NCBI GenBank assembly: GCA_949357655.1
Contig: CASHTG010000018.1
Location: 310,001 to 374,000 of the forward strand
From: Parascedosporium putredinis
Lineage: Eukaryota > Ascomycota > Sordariomycetes > Microascales > Microascaceae
Direction of reading: 5' to 3'
DNA: 64,000 bases
Shown here: one piece after another, positions 34,425 through 46,400 of the stretch
Numbering within the stretch: the first letter of the stretch is position 1
Layout: every line of letters begins with the position of its first letter
Made by a program: the position numbers and the translations under genes
The notes under the pieces: generated by a model
What the model saw: the letters and a program-made list of their open reading frames with translations, nothing else
Databases searched by the model: none
What the model was told of the DNA's origin: nothing

Positions 34425-36684
34425 ATGCTGCGGACGTCGCTTCGATCCGTGAGGGCGTTGGGCAGCTCGCCGGTCGCGGTCGCCCGAGCTCGGTTGCCCG
34501 TGAGCTCGGTTTCCGCTGTCACGAGGGTGCGTCTTTTCTTCCCTCCCCCTCGCTTCGAGCTCTGTTAGCTTGTACAGCGCCGATATTATTTGCTGGTTTC
34601 TGCCTGGCATCAAGTAATGAGAGGGCTCATGTTCAATTGCTGCGCTTTTCGTCTCTGGCGAAGTTGTTGTTGTTGATGTGCTGGCCACCGATTGCTAACC
34701 TTGAATTGGCGGCGGGTTTCCTGATAGAGATTCTATGCCGACGACAAGAAGCCCATCGCGGCTGACGTACCCAAGCCTGTAACGCCTCCCGTCACCAAGC
34801 CGATCATCGTCACCCCTCCCCCAAGGCCCCGTCGTCGAGGCCACTCCAGCTCCCGCATCGAGCAAGACGGTTCCTCCCCGCCCCCTCCTCCCGCCAAGCC
34901 GAAGAAGGGCATCTTTAGGCGGCTCAAGAACCTGCTCGTCACCCTCGTCATCCTCGGCGCCGTCGGCTTCAGCGGAGGCGTCTACTATGCGCGGATAAAC
35001 GACAAGTTCCACGACATCTTCACCGAGTACGTTCCGTTTGGCGAGCAGGCCGTGCTCTATCTCGAGGAGCTCGATTTCCGACGAAAGTTCCCCGATAGCT
35101 CCGACCGCGTCTCGTCCCCGCGCCCCAATGACAAGCTCATCTCGGTCGCGCCCCTGAGCGGTGCCTCGTGGAGGGTTGCCGACGGTGGCGAACCCGCTGG
35201 TCGCCGCTCGAGCGCCCTGGACAAGGTTAAGGCGGGCGCCGCAACCGCCAAGAAGGAGGCGTCCAAGGCGAAGGAGACTGCTGAGCCCGTGGTGGCTGCT
35301 CCGGCGACTCCCGTCGTTAAGGCCGTGGAGCCCAAGAAGACAGAGCCCGAGCCGATTGTGGTAGCGGCCACCAAGGCGGCGGCCCCGCGGCTGCCGAGCC
35401 CGCTTTCAAGGCTCCCGAGGTCAATGAGCCTTCCGCTTCCCTCCCATTGCGCCTATTGACCCGCTCGCCGTCAAGGACGCCAAGGAGCCCGTGATTCAGG
35501 ACCTCGTTCACATGCTCAACGACCTCATCACGGTGATCAACGCTGATAAGGCGCACGGCCGCTACGGCACCACCGTGACCAAGGCCAAGAACGACCTCGC
35601 CAAGGTCGGACGCAAGATCCAGGCGATGAAGGAGCAGATTGAGCAAAAGGCGGCGGCCGAGGTCAAGGCCAAGGTCGAGGAGTTTGACCAGGCGGCCAAC
35701 GCGCTCGTGACCAAGGTGGAGTCCACCATGGTGGCTCAGGAGAGGCAGTGGCGCGAGGAGTTTGAAGAGGAGATGGTGAAGGTCCGCGAAGGCTACGAGA
35801 ACCGGGTCAACCTCCTCCTCGAGCGGGAGAGGCAGCTCCACGAGGAGAAGATCAAGACCAAGCTCATCGAGCAAGCGGTCGCGCTCAAGAAGGAGTTCAT
35901 CGCCGAGGTCAAGAGCCAGGTTGAGTCGGAGCGCGACGGCCGCCTCGGCAAGCTCAAGGACTTGTCGTCGGCCATCAACGAGCTCGAGACGCTGACGACG
36001 GGCTGGAACGACGTGGTCGACCTCAACATCAAGACGCAGCAGCTCCACGTGGCGGTCGAGGCCGCCCGGGCCAGCCTCCAGGACTCGCAGCACCCCGCCC
36101 CTTCATCAAGGAGCTCGTGGCGCTCAAGCAGATTGCCCGGGGCGACGGCGTGGTGGACGCGGCGATTGCGTCCATCAACCCGGCCGCGTACCAAAGGGCA
36201 TCTCGACGCCCGCGCAGCTCATTGACCGCTTCCGGCGCGTGGCGAGCGAGGTGCGCAAGGCGTCGCTCCTGCCCGAGGATGCGGGTGTGGCGAGCCACGC
36301 GACGAGCTGGGCGCTTAGCAAGGTCATGTTCAAGAAGGAGGGCCTCGCGGCGGGCGACGACGTGGAGAGCATACTGACGCGCACGCAAACGCTGCTCGAG
36401 GAAGGGGACTTGGATTCGGCGGCGCGGGAGATGAATGGCTTGGATGGCTGGGCCAAGACGTTGAGTAGGGATTGGTTGTCGGAGGTGAGGAAGGTGTTGG
36501 AGGTTCGCCAGGCTCTTGATGTAAGCATTCCCTTGTTCTTTCTTGCTCACCTACCCCTATCCCTTTTTTCCTTCTTTTACTTTCCCGATTCTGTGCTTCC
36601 TTTCAGATCGAATAATGTCCACTAACATGACTTTTCTAGGTGATTGCCGCTGAGGCGAGACTGCAGAGCTTGAGGACGGAGTAA
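34425..36684 (+). CDS. mic60: MICOS subunit Mic60 (mitofilin, Fcj1)
   Basis: Inner-membrane organiser of mitochondrial crista junctions. Exon 1 (34425-34526) encodes an Arg/Ser-rich import sequence (MLRTSLRSVRALGSSPV). A 201-bp intron (34527-34727) follows, then 'RFYADDKKPIAADVPKP' and a Pro-rich linker. The single membrane helix ('LLVTLVILGAVGFSGGVYY') is followed by 'FTEYVPFGEQAVLYLEE'. A long coiled coil comes next ('KVEEFDQAANALVTKVE', 'NRVNLLLERERQLHEEKI'). The conserved C-terminal mitofilin domain reads 'LIDRFRRVASEVRKASLLP' and 'LEEGDLDSAAREMNGL'. An intron at 36521-36639 separates the last 14 residues. Total is about 647 residues. Single-base losses lie near 35385, 35445, 36105 and 36193. 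The Pro-rich linker near 34810-34890 could also hide a compensating pair. Confidence 0.93.
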
Positions 36685-37448
36685 ACGATTGCCAAGATGG
36701 GGAGATATTGAAACCGGATTGTGGCTTGAGGTAACCCGGAACGGAGAGCGAGGAATGAATTAAAAATTAAGAGGAGCTGTTCCTCTGGCTGGGCCCCATT
36801 CGGGGTTGTTTGCCTGCGTTGTGACTCCCTCGAACAACAAAAGGTGGTCGACATCTTTTATTTTGTCTTGAATTGTTTCCTTTGTTATGCGATGTACAGT
36901 ACAGGTGGATGGTATAGACGCACATAGGCATGAAGCCCTTGAAATATATTCTTACACGGTATTAGTTGTTCTTTTGTAGATTTCTAGTGATCAATTGCTG
37001 TTGTAGTCTTCAGGAAACGAAGCTTTTCGGCAGTAGTCTTGTGAAGCTCGATGACTTGTCGAGGGGTCTCGGGACAACAATTGCTATCATAGAGCACCCC
37101 CACCGTTGCACCACTAAGCAAGGGTCGCTGCCCACCCTGTGTCAGGGCACCAGAGAGCTGGTAATTCCAACGTCCAGTTCCACCATCTGCAAATGCGTCA
37201 GGTACGCACATCACCGATTGATATTTTCACAAACACCAAGAGCGGGCTGTGGGTAGAATGAAGAGCTCAAAATAAGGAATAGATTGATGCATGTACGATT
37301 TATTTGAAACAGCTGGTCCGTCGGAATTTCCCGCTGCGCAGGTCACTATCAATACGGTCGTCGACTAGCAGCGTTTCCGGTGCGCTAGAAGCGAGTCGTC
37401 AAATTGTGAGTCCATCACATTTACGGTTCCAGCCCCCGGCGATGAATC
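36685..37448. other. Intergenic stretch between mic60 and the first FPGS gene
   Basis: This 764-bp stretch has no recognised gene. It should hold the mic60 3' end and the FPGS promoter. Confidence 0.5.
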
Positions 37449-39074
37449 ATGGCCTCGTCCATAGGATCTTCCATGGGCCGCGGGGTTCCCAGTCTCCCCA
37501 TCAGCCAGCGGCTCTCTCGGCGTCGCCGTACCGCTCCCGCCATCGGCCATCAAACACGCCAGCTCTCCATCCAAGGCCGCACGTACGACGACGCTCTCAA
37601 ACTCCTAGACACGCTCAAGTCCAACGCCGCCACCACAAAACTCTTCAACGCGTCTAGCGGCGGCATCTCTGGGCCCGCGGCGCCGAGCATGGCATCGCTC
37701 AACGCGCGCGCGATCCCGGAGATGCGGGAGTGGCTCGCGCGGGCAGGGTACTCGGCGACGGACCTCGCGCAGCAGCTCCGGTGCGTGCACGTAGCGGGGA
37801 CAAAGGGCAAGGGCTCCACGTGCGCGTACACGGCCGCCATCTTGCGCAAGGCTCCTCTGTCGTCCGGTACCGAATGGGGCGGCGGGGGCGGCGCACGCGG
37901 CGCGTGGGCATGTACGTCGCCGCACCTCGTCAGCGTGCGGGAGCGCATCGAGATTGACGGCGCGCCGGTGGGGCGGGAGACGTTTGCGCGGCGCTTCTTC
38001 GAGGTGTGGGACACGCTGGACGCGGCGGCGGCGAGGGAGGGTGCGGCGTCGGACGGGGCCACGCGGCCGTTTTACTTTCGGTTCCTTACGATTCTGGCGC
38101 TGCACACGTTTCTGCGGGAGGGGTGCGGGACGCGGTGGTGGAGTGCGGGATTGGTGGGGAGTACGACGCGACCAACGTGTTGCCGGCGGAGGCGGTGAGC
38201 GCGGCGGTGGTGACGCACGGGGGTGGACCACGTCGCGATGCTGGGGTCGTCGGTGGAGGAGATTGCGTGGCATAAGGCGGGTATCTTTAAGCGCGGGGTG
38301 GTGGCGTTTACGAGGGCGCAGGGGCCGGCGGTCGCGGCGGTGCTGCGAAGGCGGGCGGAGGAGAAGGGGGCGAGGCTGGTGGAGTTGACGGATGGGGATG
38401 TGGAGAGGGGGCCGTGGGTGGAAGGAGGAGGAGGAGGAGGAGGAAGTGGGGAGGGCGCGGGAATGGAGGGTGTGTACCAGAGGGATAATCGGGCGCTGGC
38501 GGTGGCCGCGGCGATGCAGCACTTGAAGGGCGGCGAGTTTGATTTAGATGCCGCGCGGGGGAGATTTGGCTACCGGACGCGCTGGCGGGAGCGAGGCTGC
38601 GGGGCCGGGGCCAAGTGTTGGTGAAGAACGGCGCGAGGTGGCATCTGGACGGGGCACATACGGAGGATAGCGTAAGGTTGGCGGGGAGTGGTTCGCGGGA
38701 AGCCGAGGCGGAAGGGGGTGAAGAGGATGCTGGTGTTTAATCAGCAGGACCGGGATGCTGGTGTTCTCTTGGAAGCGCTGCTGAGTGGTGCGGGTGGTGT
38801 GGGGGTTCGATGCTGTTGTGTTTACGAGGAACGAGGTGGCTGTCGCGGCGGGGGCGAAGACGCGGGATCTACGGGTGCAGCGGGGGTTGGAGGAGAGGAT
38901 GCGGAGGCTTGTGCCCGGCGGCGCGGGGATGGAGATCGCGGTTGTGGGATCGTTGGAGGAGGCGCTGGGGGAGGTGAGGAGGGTGGCGGGGGAGGGGACG
39001 TTGATGTGTTGGTGACGGGGAGTTTGTATCTTGTGGGTGGTGTGCTTGAGGCGCTTGGTGAAGGGAGGCCGTGA
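37449..39074 (+). CDS. Folylpolyglutamate synthase, upstream tandem copy
   Basis: ATP-dependent enzyme that adds glutamates to folates and so retains them in cytosol and mitochondria. The start at 37449 gives an Arg/Ser-rich, probably mitochondrial, N-terminus (MASSIGSSMGRGVPSLP). The Mur-ligase-like core shows the P-loop 'CVHVAGTKGKGSTCAYTAAI', 'TSPHLVSVRERIEI', 'YFRFLTILALHTFL', 'ECGIGGEYDATNV' and 'VEEIAWHKAGIFK'. The C-terminal domain has 'RWHLDGAHTEDS', 'MLVFNQQDRD' and 'DVLVTGSLYLVGGVLEALG'. The GEYDATN form and the STC after the P-loop fit FPGS (yeast MET7) rather than dihydrofolate synthase. There is no intron. A run of Gly codons lies near 38415-38445. At least five indels interrupt it, near 38125, 38220 (here an extra G), 38565, 38690 and 39000. 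Length is about 540 residues. Confidence 0.88.
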
Positions 39075-39575
39075 GGAGTTGGTTAGCGGAGTATCATCTT
39101 TTCAGGTGGTCTTGTACTTTTACTGAATAGACGGAAATACTTTTAATATCATCACAGAGTACTGTTTTGCCAGTGTTGAGGACTAACTGAGATGGAGCAG
39201 ATATTGGTCACGGATATGGCTGATGGATGATCTTGGAACTCTTCCATCGGACACAGGTTCTTTGGTCTTTATCTACAGGAAATAAAGAAAATAAATGCTA
39301 GCAACTAGCAAACGAAACGGAGATAGTCCTTTTAAAAGATAATATAAAAAGGATAAATTTATAAATCCCGTCGCCCTTTCGGAGCCATGGCTCTCCGACA
39401 TCCATCACAGGTGCCGTGCAGTTATTCCCACATCGTGGGTCCATCTCGCAAATGTCGCAGAAAAAATTCCAACGCCACACCTTCACCCGCGCTTTTTCTA
39501 CCACCAAACCCCTTCACTCCTCCATGTCACACAGCAACCTTGCCTACCACCTCTCTCCGCGTCATTCCCCAGGAT
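39075..39575. other. Spacer between the two FPGS genes
   Basis: This 500-bp AT-richer stretch contains no recognised gene. It must hold the end of the first transcript and the promoter of the second. Confidence 0.5.
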
Positions 39576-41559
39576 ATGACCAGACCCATCTGCCTCCGGG
39601 CGCTCAATCGCCCGGCGTACCTGCACCGATCGCGCCGGGCCATCCACACACAAGTCGAGCCATCGTACAACGTAAGAAAGAGAACCCCACGCCCCTTGAA
39701 CCTCGCGAAAAAGAAAAAAACCCTCAAAGAAACTCGGGAGAGAGTTCACTGACTTATTTTCTCCCTTGCAGGATGCCATTGGCCTGCTCAACTCGACGCA
39801 GGCGGGCTTTCGCGTGCTGGAGGACAGGAAACGCGTAGGGTGGATCCCGGACTCGGCCTCCATCGCGCAGATGAAGGAATGGCTCCGTATGCTCGGATAC
39901 ACCGTAAGCCCCCCGCATGAGGAAGTCCTCTCCTCACTCCCTCCATCCCCTCCTTGAAAAAAAAGAAAAACAGGTCCCTGTGCTTACCTCTGCCCATGCC
40001 CCTTCTCCCCACCCCCACAGCCCCGGGACCTCGACCGCCTCAACGCCGTCCACATCGCCGGCACCAAAGGCAAAGGATCCACCTCGGCCCTCACAGCCTC
40101 CATCCTCAACCAGTACCGCCTCTCTCCCATCCTCTCCCCGGGGCGTAAACCCTCCAACGTCGGCCTTTACACATCCCCCACCTCATCTCCGTACGCGAGC
40201 GCATCCAGCTCAACGGCACCCCCATCTCCGAGCCCACCTTCGCCGCCGCCTTCTTCCACGTATGGCGCACCCTAGGTCTTGACCGCAACCCAACCACTTC
40301 TCCTTCTTCTTCTTCCGCTGCTACCGAGCTCGGTGGCCGTCCGACCTACTTCCGCATGCTCACCCTCGTCTCCCTCCACGTCTTCCTCACCCAAGGCGTC
40401 GACGCCGCCGTCTACGAAGTCGGCGTCGGCGGCGAATACGACGCCACCAACGTCTTTGGCCGCCCCGCCGCCGCCGGCATCGCCTCTCTCGGCATCGACC
40501 ACGTCGGCGTCCTCGGGAGCACCCTGCCCGAGATCGCGTGGCACAAGGCCGGCGTCATCAAGGCCGGCAGCCCGGCGTTTGCCATTGCTCCGCAGGCCGA
40601 CGACGCCATGGCCGTGCTCGAGGCGAGGGCGCGGGACAAGGGCGTGTCCCTCACCCGCGTCGGCGGCGAGTCGGGCCTCGCGGGCGTCGAGCTCCGCCCG
40701 GACGAGGATTTCCAGCGCGGGAACGCGTCCCTCGCCGTTCATCTGGCGGCGGCCGTCATGCGACGTTTCGGCGTGGCGGTGGATGCGCGGGCCGGGACCT
40801 TGCCGCGGGAGGTGGTGGAGGGCATCGAGTCGTGCACGTGGAGGGTCGGTGCGAGACGCTGGTGGCTGGGAAGCAGAGGTGGCATTTGGATGGGGCGCAT
40901 AACGAGCAGAGCCTTGATGTTGCGTGTCGTTGGTTTTCTCGGGCTTCTAAGCAAAGGTGAGGCCCATAACCTTGACACCTTTCCCAACTTCGATGTTTAT
41001 TTCTTGCCTCGACTCGGCAGCCTGTCTTTTAGTTGCCCTCATGCTAACGGGAGCTGGGTTCCTCTTCTCCTTAGAAACTCCCCTTGCGCCCTCGTCTTCA
41101 ACCAGCAATCGGACCGAGATGCCGTCCAGATGCTCACCTTTGTCCACAACCGCCTCGCCACCGGCGGCACTCGGATCAAGTACGCTATCTTCTCCACCAA
41201 CATCACGTACAGGGACAATACCACCAGGCCAGGTACGTCAGCCCTCCCGTTTCCGTTTTCCACCTTCTCCTCCCCCAACCGCCAAGTTCAGTCCCGAGGC
41301 TAACCCAAGGTAATCCGCAGAAATGGTCAACACCAACGTCGACCCCGAAGTCATCCGCCGGCTCACGCTCCAAAACACCCTCGCCGACGCCTGGCGCTCG
41401 CTTGATCCCCGCACCGAGGTGGTCGTGGCGCCTTCCATCGAGGATGCCATCGCCTACATCCGAGGCCGCGAAGATGACGAATTGCAGGTATTTGTCACGG
41501 GAAGTTTTCATCTCGTCGGCGGTGCGCTGTCCGTGTTGGAAGGAGCCGGCGAGCAATGA
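39576..41559 (+). CDS. Folylpolyglutamate synthase, downstream tandem copy
   Basis: A second FPGS on the same strand, 500 bp after the first. Five exons are joined by introns at 39672-39771, 39904-40020, 40957-41074 and 41233-41321. The N-terminus (MTRPICLRALNRPAYLHRSR) is basic and may direct mitochondrial import. The core shows 'AVHIAGTKGKGSTSALTASI', 'YFRMLTLVSLHVFLTQGVD', 'YEVGVGGEYDATNVFG', 'GIDHVGVLGSTLPEIAWHKA', 'RWHLDGAHNEQSLD', 'CALVFNQQSDRDAVQML' and 'QVFVTGSFHLVGGALSVLEG'. All catalytic blocks seen in the first copy are present, so both could be active. Length is about 520 residues. Single-base losses lie near 40172 and 40830. The ATG at 39576 is chosen because its frame joins exon 2 correctly. 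Confidence 0.9.
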
Positions 41560-41934
41560 GGAGAGGAGAGTTGAAGGCGGGGGTGGCAGATTATACTTTC
41601 ACTGAATATTGTGTAACATACCCACACATCTGTTCCATTGAATCCGGGTTGTCTTGCTTTTTCCATTGCTTTCTTGCATGTTTGATCTCATTTTCATTTT
41701 CTTTTGTGGGCGTTGGATACCAGTTAGATGTCATTTTCGCATATATAGTCTATGGTTGGACAAAGGAGAGAAAAGAGTCTAACAAAAGAGACGTAGGAAA
41801 ATACAAAGGAAAATAGAAGAAACAAGAAAATACTGGAGGGTTACACATGGCGCCCTGCGCCAAAACCTAAACCAACTCCATCTATGGATTACTGTGCATT
41901 GATCGAGGCGATCTGGACACTGGCCATTTCCCCT
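41560..41934. other. Convergent 3' spacer
   Basis: This 375-bp stretch separates the 3' ends of two convergent genes. It holds AT-rich DNA without a frame of interest and probably both polyadenylation regions. Confidence 0.5.
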
Positions 41935-43415
41935 TCACTCAATCCCACCTTCCCAAAACTCGCCCCCAAACGGAACCAGCCGGTTCCTGCAATACCAACA
42001 CAAGTCATCATCCACCTTGCGCAGGTAATTCTTCGTTTCCGGCCAAAGATCCTCGTCTTCCTGCCAGTACCGCAAAGTCTCAAACCTCTGCACCTCGCCA
42101 AAGGGCGGCGCATCCTCTAGTCCAGATCTCCGCTTCCCCGCGAGCGGCGTCTCCCCTTCCTCCTCCACAGCGGCGGGGGACGTACCGCCGTCTTCTCCTC
42201 TCCGGGGAGAATAAACTGGTACTTGCGTCGCCGACACTGCCGGCACGGACCATCATGAACCGTCGGGATCTCGAGCGTCATCTTGCTCGCCAGCGCCGCG
42301 CCCGCCATCTTGGTGACGTTGCGCAGGTCGATGTCGCAGCCGGGCGGCACGTAGGATTGGTGGTAGCGGATCCTTCGCAGCGCAGGCAAGCGGGCGAGGG
42401 ACTCCCAGGCGCACCGGGTGAGGGCCCTGTGGAAGCCGGTGCCGGGGATGGGCTCGGTGTCGGTGCCGTGGGCGTCGTTGGGGTTCGTGGTTTCGGAGTA
42501 GACGTGGACGGTCTGGAGGTGCGGGAGGGAGGGGTGCGGGTTGTGGGAGAGGAAGGAGTGGATGGCGTGGGGCTCGTCGACTTGGAAGATGAAGGGGACG
42601 TCGGAGAAGAAGCTGGGCATGGCTTCTAGGTATCTATACGGGGCGCATGTTAGTCATTTATATCGGATACGGAGATAGGAAATCAAAACGTACAATCTCT
42701 TGCATGTGAGCAGAACCGGCAACAGCGGCTGCCACGTAGGAGACACATCCCGCGATTCACCCGCCTCGAGCTGCCTCTCCCGCGCCGCCTTGGACTTGCG
42801 CGAGTAATCGAACCAGCAATCAAGTGGCCCCTTGCCCGACGATTCTTCAGCTCAGCAAACGTAAACGGCAAGCCCGACGCCGTCACCTCGGGCTGGTGGG
42901 CGAAGCGCCGCGCGACCTTGTACTCGCCGAGCTTGCCCGCGCCTCGTGATCGTCCCACAGGGCATCGATCTCGGCGTTGACGGCCTCGTCCCGAAAGGCG
43001 TCGTCGGCCTCGAGGAGACAAGGGTAGCTCAGGGGTTCGTACGTGCCCTCGGCAGCGGCTGACGAGGAGGAGCCTTGGGGCCGTCGGACGTCGATGTGGA
43101 TGCCGTTTTGGAACCCGCCGCTGCTCCACATGTAGTCGTAGATGATGCAGCGGATCTCGGGGGCAGGGCGTGGAAGAAGAGGGATTGGGCTTGCGGGGAG
43201 GCGCTGGCGGCGAAGGCGGCGCGGTCCGGGTAGAGCTCGGGATGGGTCTTGTGCGCGGGCTCGTGGATGGCGGGTTCACGCGTGGGTTGGGGGTGGTTCG
43301 GACGCTTCCCGTCGTGTGGAGGTGTTGGCTGAGTGGGTGGCTGGGCGGGGGAGGGGGATGGCCGATTTGACCGTTGTGGATATAAGAGGGGAGCCATGGG
43401 GGCGGAAGGGTTCAT
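41935..43415 (-). CDS. Uncharacterised fungal protein, F-box/DUF7730-like start, two CxxC motifs
   Basis: A Pro-rich, low-complexity N-terminus from about 43415 leads to 'FFHALPPEIRCIIYDYMW'. This is the 'LP.EIR..IY' opening typical of the many fungal F-box-like/DUF7730 proteins. Next come 'YEPLSYPCLLEADDAF', 'EVTASGLPFTFAELKNRRAR' and 'LPVLLTCKRL'. A 60-bp intron (42634-42693) follows and joins to 'YLEAMPSFFSDVPFIFQVDE'; the 'LL.TCKR.Y.EA' block is also characteristic. The C-terminal half contains 'CRQCRRRKYQF' and ends near 'DDDLCWYCRNRLVPFG'. Indels lie near 42150, 42830, 42945 and 43165. Length is about 474 residues. The molecular function is unknown. If it is a true F-box protein it would be an SCF substrate adaptor, but the sequence does not prove that. 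Confidence 0.75.
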
Positions 43416-46400
43416 CACACGGTTTGATAGTTCGAGAAAGAAGAGGAGTAAGAGATGGGAGGTGTCGATGGGGGACAAAGTGTGTAAAGGATGATGAAAA
43501 GAGAAGTGTCGAGTTGGTTGCGTGCACTCTACGGAACTGGCGAGTTCATATATGACTTGTAAGGGCAGCTCGGCTGGCTTAAACAGGGTCCACGCTGGAC
43601 TAGTGACGTCTTACAAAACAAAGGATCAATCCTGGTCCTCCTAGTACGGAGAAACATGGCTCTAGCCTTTTTGTTATTTTTATCAATTAATCCCCTTTTT
43701 TTCCCAGCATGTACAAACGCGGCCCTCGCAGAAACCGCAGAAACGCCCCTCGGCAGACCTGGTGGCACGCCGAGAGCCTCCAAGGCATTCCCGGGTTTCC
43801 TCCGCCCTGTTCCCCCCTTCGCCTCCCCTTTGATGACCAAGACGAAATGGAGGCTCTAAGCTTTCAGGGGGCAAGCCAAGAGAGAAAAATAGAAGGTACC
43901 GCGGATCTAGAAGCAAGGCACGGGGCTCCTCTTTTTTTTTCAAAGTTTCTGTTGGATGATGGAGTGAAATTAAGTTTGGAAGCGCTCCGTCACAGCCACA
44001 AGGCAGGGCAGGCACTTGGAAAAAGAAACAAAAGATGGTGTGGATGGTGTGGATGGTGTTTCCCAGCGCCGCCAGCCCCAACACGGACAGACAAAGAACC
44101 CAGCGGCGGCGTTGCAAGTGTGGATATCATAGGCTCATGTGTCGGAGCGGTGGAGTGAGCCACGCTAACGGCGCTCGGTTCCGAGCGACGGCTCATTGGT
44201 CAACCTACCCACCAAAGGATTGCGTGGTGGTCTTTGTCGTAAGATGCCCCAAAAAAATCCCAGACTTGCCTGGATGCAGACAATCGACGGAGAGACGAGG
44301 AGTCTATGCTTGCAGATCAAGGGGGCTTTTGCCCCCTCGCTAGAAGGCCGTGACTTTTGTTCTATTGGGATATGGGGCACCTGCCTCTTGCTCGCATCCG
44401 TCAATTTAAACGAGTGCTACATCTCGATGCATGCATCCATGGATAGATGCACCGCTGGAAATACCCAACTCTCTGGACTGGGTACAACCATCAGCACCGG
44501 GTACGTGGCCGGCCCATACGGTACGGTGGCGGAGAGCAGCACTGTAGGTGTGGATGTGGATAGGAGTAGACAAGCCTGGCAAGGTAAGCAAGTAGGGAAC
44601 CACCATCGAATCATGACTTGTACTTCGTAGATAGATCCACGCACATGTTCGTGTAAATAGCCCGAGCTGTTCGCCCTTCTCAAGGGTCCGACGCCCCTCC
44701 CCGCACCTAGCCGAACAGCTCCCTCGTCCTAGCCATAACTACTGACAGCCAAGACCTGATCACCCCTTTCGACCCCAAATCCACGAAGGAGGGTCTTGAG
44801 CGATTTGACCTTGGCTCGCTGCACGGAATCGTCTAGATCCCCAAGCCAGGATATATTAGCTCAGAGGTGAAAGGCGGAAGGGAGGGGGACGCCAGGGGAG
44901 CGGAAGCTGCATACGGTGGGCCTGGAGGCTCCGCTCCGGACCCTTGTGCGACCCTTGCGCAAAGAGAGAGCAAGGCCAGAGTAAGAAAAGAAAACGTGGA
45001 GGATGAGAGGACCAACGACAACACCAGGTCCCCCTTTTCCGGGGAGGGAGGGGAAGGCCAACTACGCTTCGGGCGTGCTGCAGATGGGGCCCTGTGGGGC
45101 AACCAGCTCAATATTCCATCCATCGAGGCTATCCGATGGATCGATTGAACCCTTTCCGGGCCCAAGATACGTGCGTGGGCGCTGCTGCAGCCCGCCATCG
45201 ATCGGGGAACTGGGGCTGATGAGGGGGATCTGGCCCGGGTGAGCGGGGTTTGTGTTTGTCTCCACGCTGTGTTTGGGCGGAGGTGTTGGTGGCAGACGCA
45301 AATGCATATCTAGTATACATGTAGATCAAGGATCATGGTTGATGTTGGGATGGTCGATTCTCGGGGAGGATTGATCCCCGACAAATGGGACTCCGTTGCC
45401 CCGAGATGGTCGGCGGTCGTGGGAGCCACTACGCGGTCTTGATTGGGTTCTTTGAGAACAGGGCCAGGATGGATCAAGATGGATGAAATGGATGGATGGA
45501 CACATTCCACTGATCAAGCTCTTGTGTGGGACATGGGAACTAAGTTCTTGGGGCTGAGAGATGAGATGCCTTGAACCTGGACCCCAGCGATATTGCCCAT
45601 CAAGCACATGTAGTGTAGTCTCTGTCCAAGGAGAACCATCGGGCTCCTCTCTCTCCCGGTCTTTACACTATCGGTGACTAGCACTGAAACGTCCTATCTT
45701 GCCACCCTGGCGTATACCTCTCTATCAAGCCGGTCTACGCGCAGAGCGTCCTGCTCAGTGCCTCTCGCAGGCGAATGTCTACCTAGTCGCCACATATGCC
45801 ACATGTGGGCACAGCGACCTACGTCAGGACCCCGTCTCTCGCCCGCTCGGTAGGCGAGCTATGACATGCGAACCCGACATGCTACCCGCCCTGAACCAAG
45901 ACGAGGTAGTTCCCGCCGCGACCCGCCGTCCGTAGTTGAGGACAGGCACGCCAGCAGAAAAGAGCCACGCCCGCCAGACAACGCGGCAGATGATGGAGGG
46001 CTTTGGATTGGTAGAGTCATCAAGCCCAGCCCCAGACCGGGCCCACCCGCCTCGGGAACGGGGAGGGGACCTCTTTAGCAGATATGCGTCCACGGCCGTG
46101 GCGCTTCTTCTATCGCTATGCCCAAACAAGGCGTGTGTCCTTGTGTGCGCGTGGTGTCCTATCCGGGCCCCGCTCGCCGAATGCTTTGCGAGATCTTGAA
46201 TTACGATGACACCCACTAACATGCGCTCTATTCCAGGCTAATGGAGGCCAGGTGACTCTAGCTCCGAGAATCGCATCCATCAAGGCCGCACTTTATCACC
46301 CCGTGCGGCTTCCACACGTCCTCAGGCTCCGTTGCCGGTTACCTCGCGTAGAGAGTGTCTTGATAGACGGCGGGACAGGTTTTAAAGCAGGGCACCTGAA

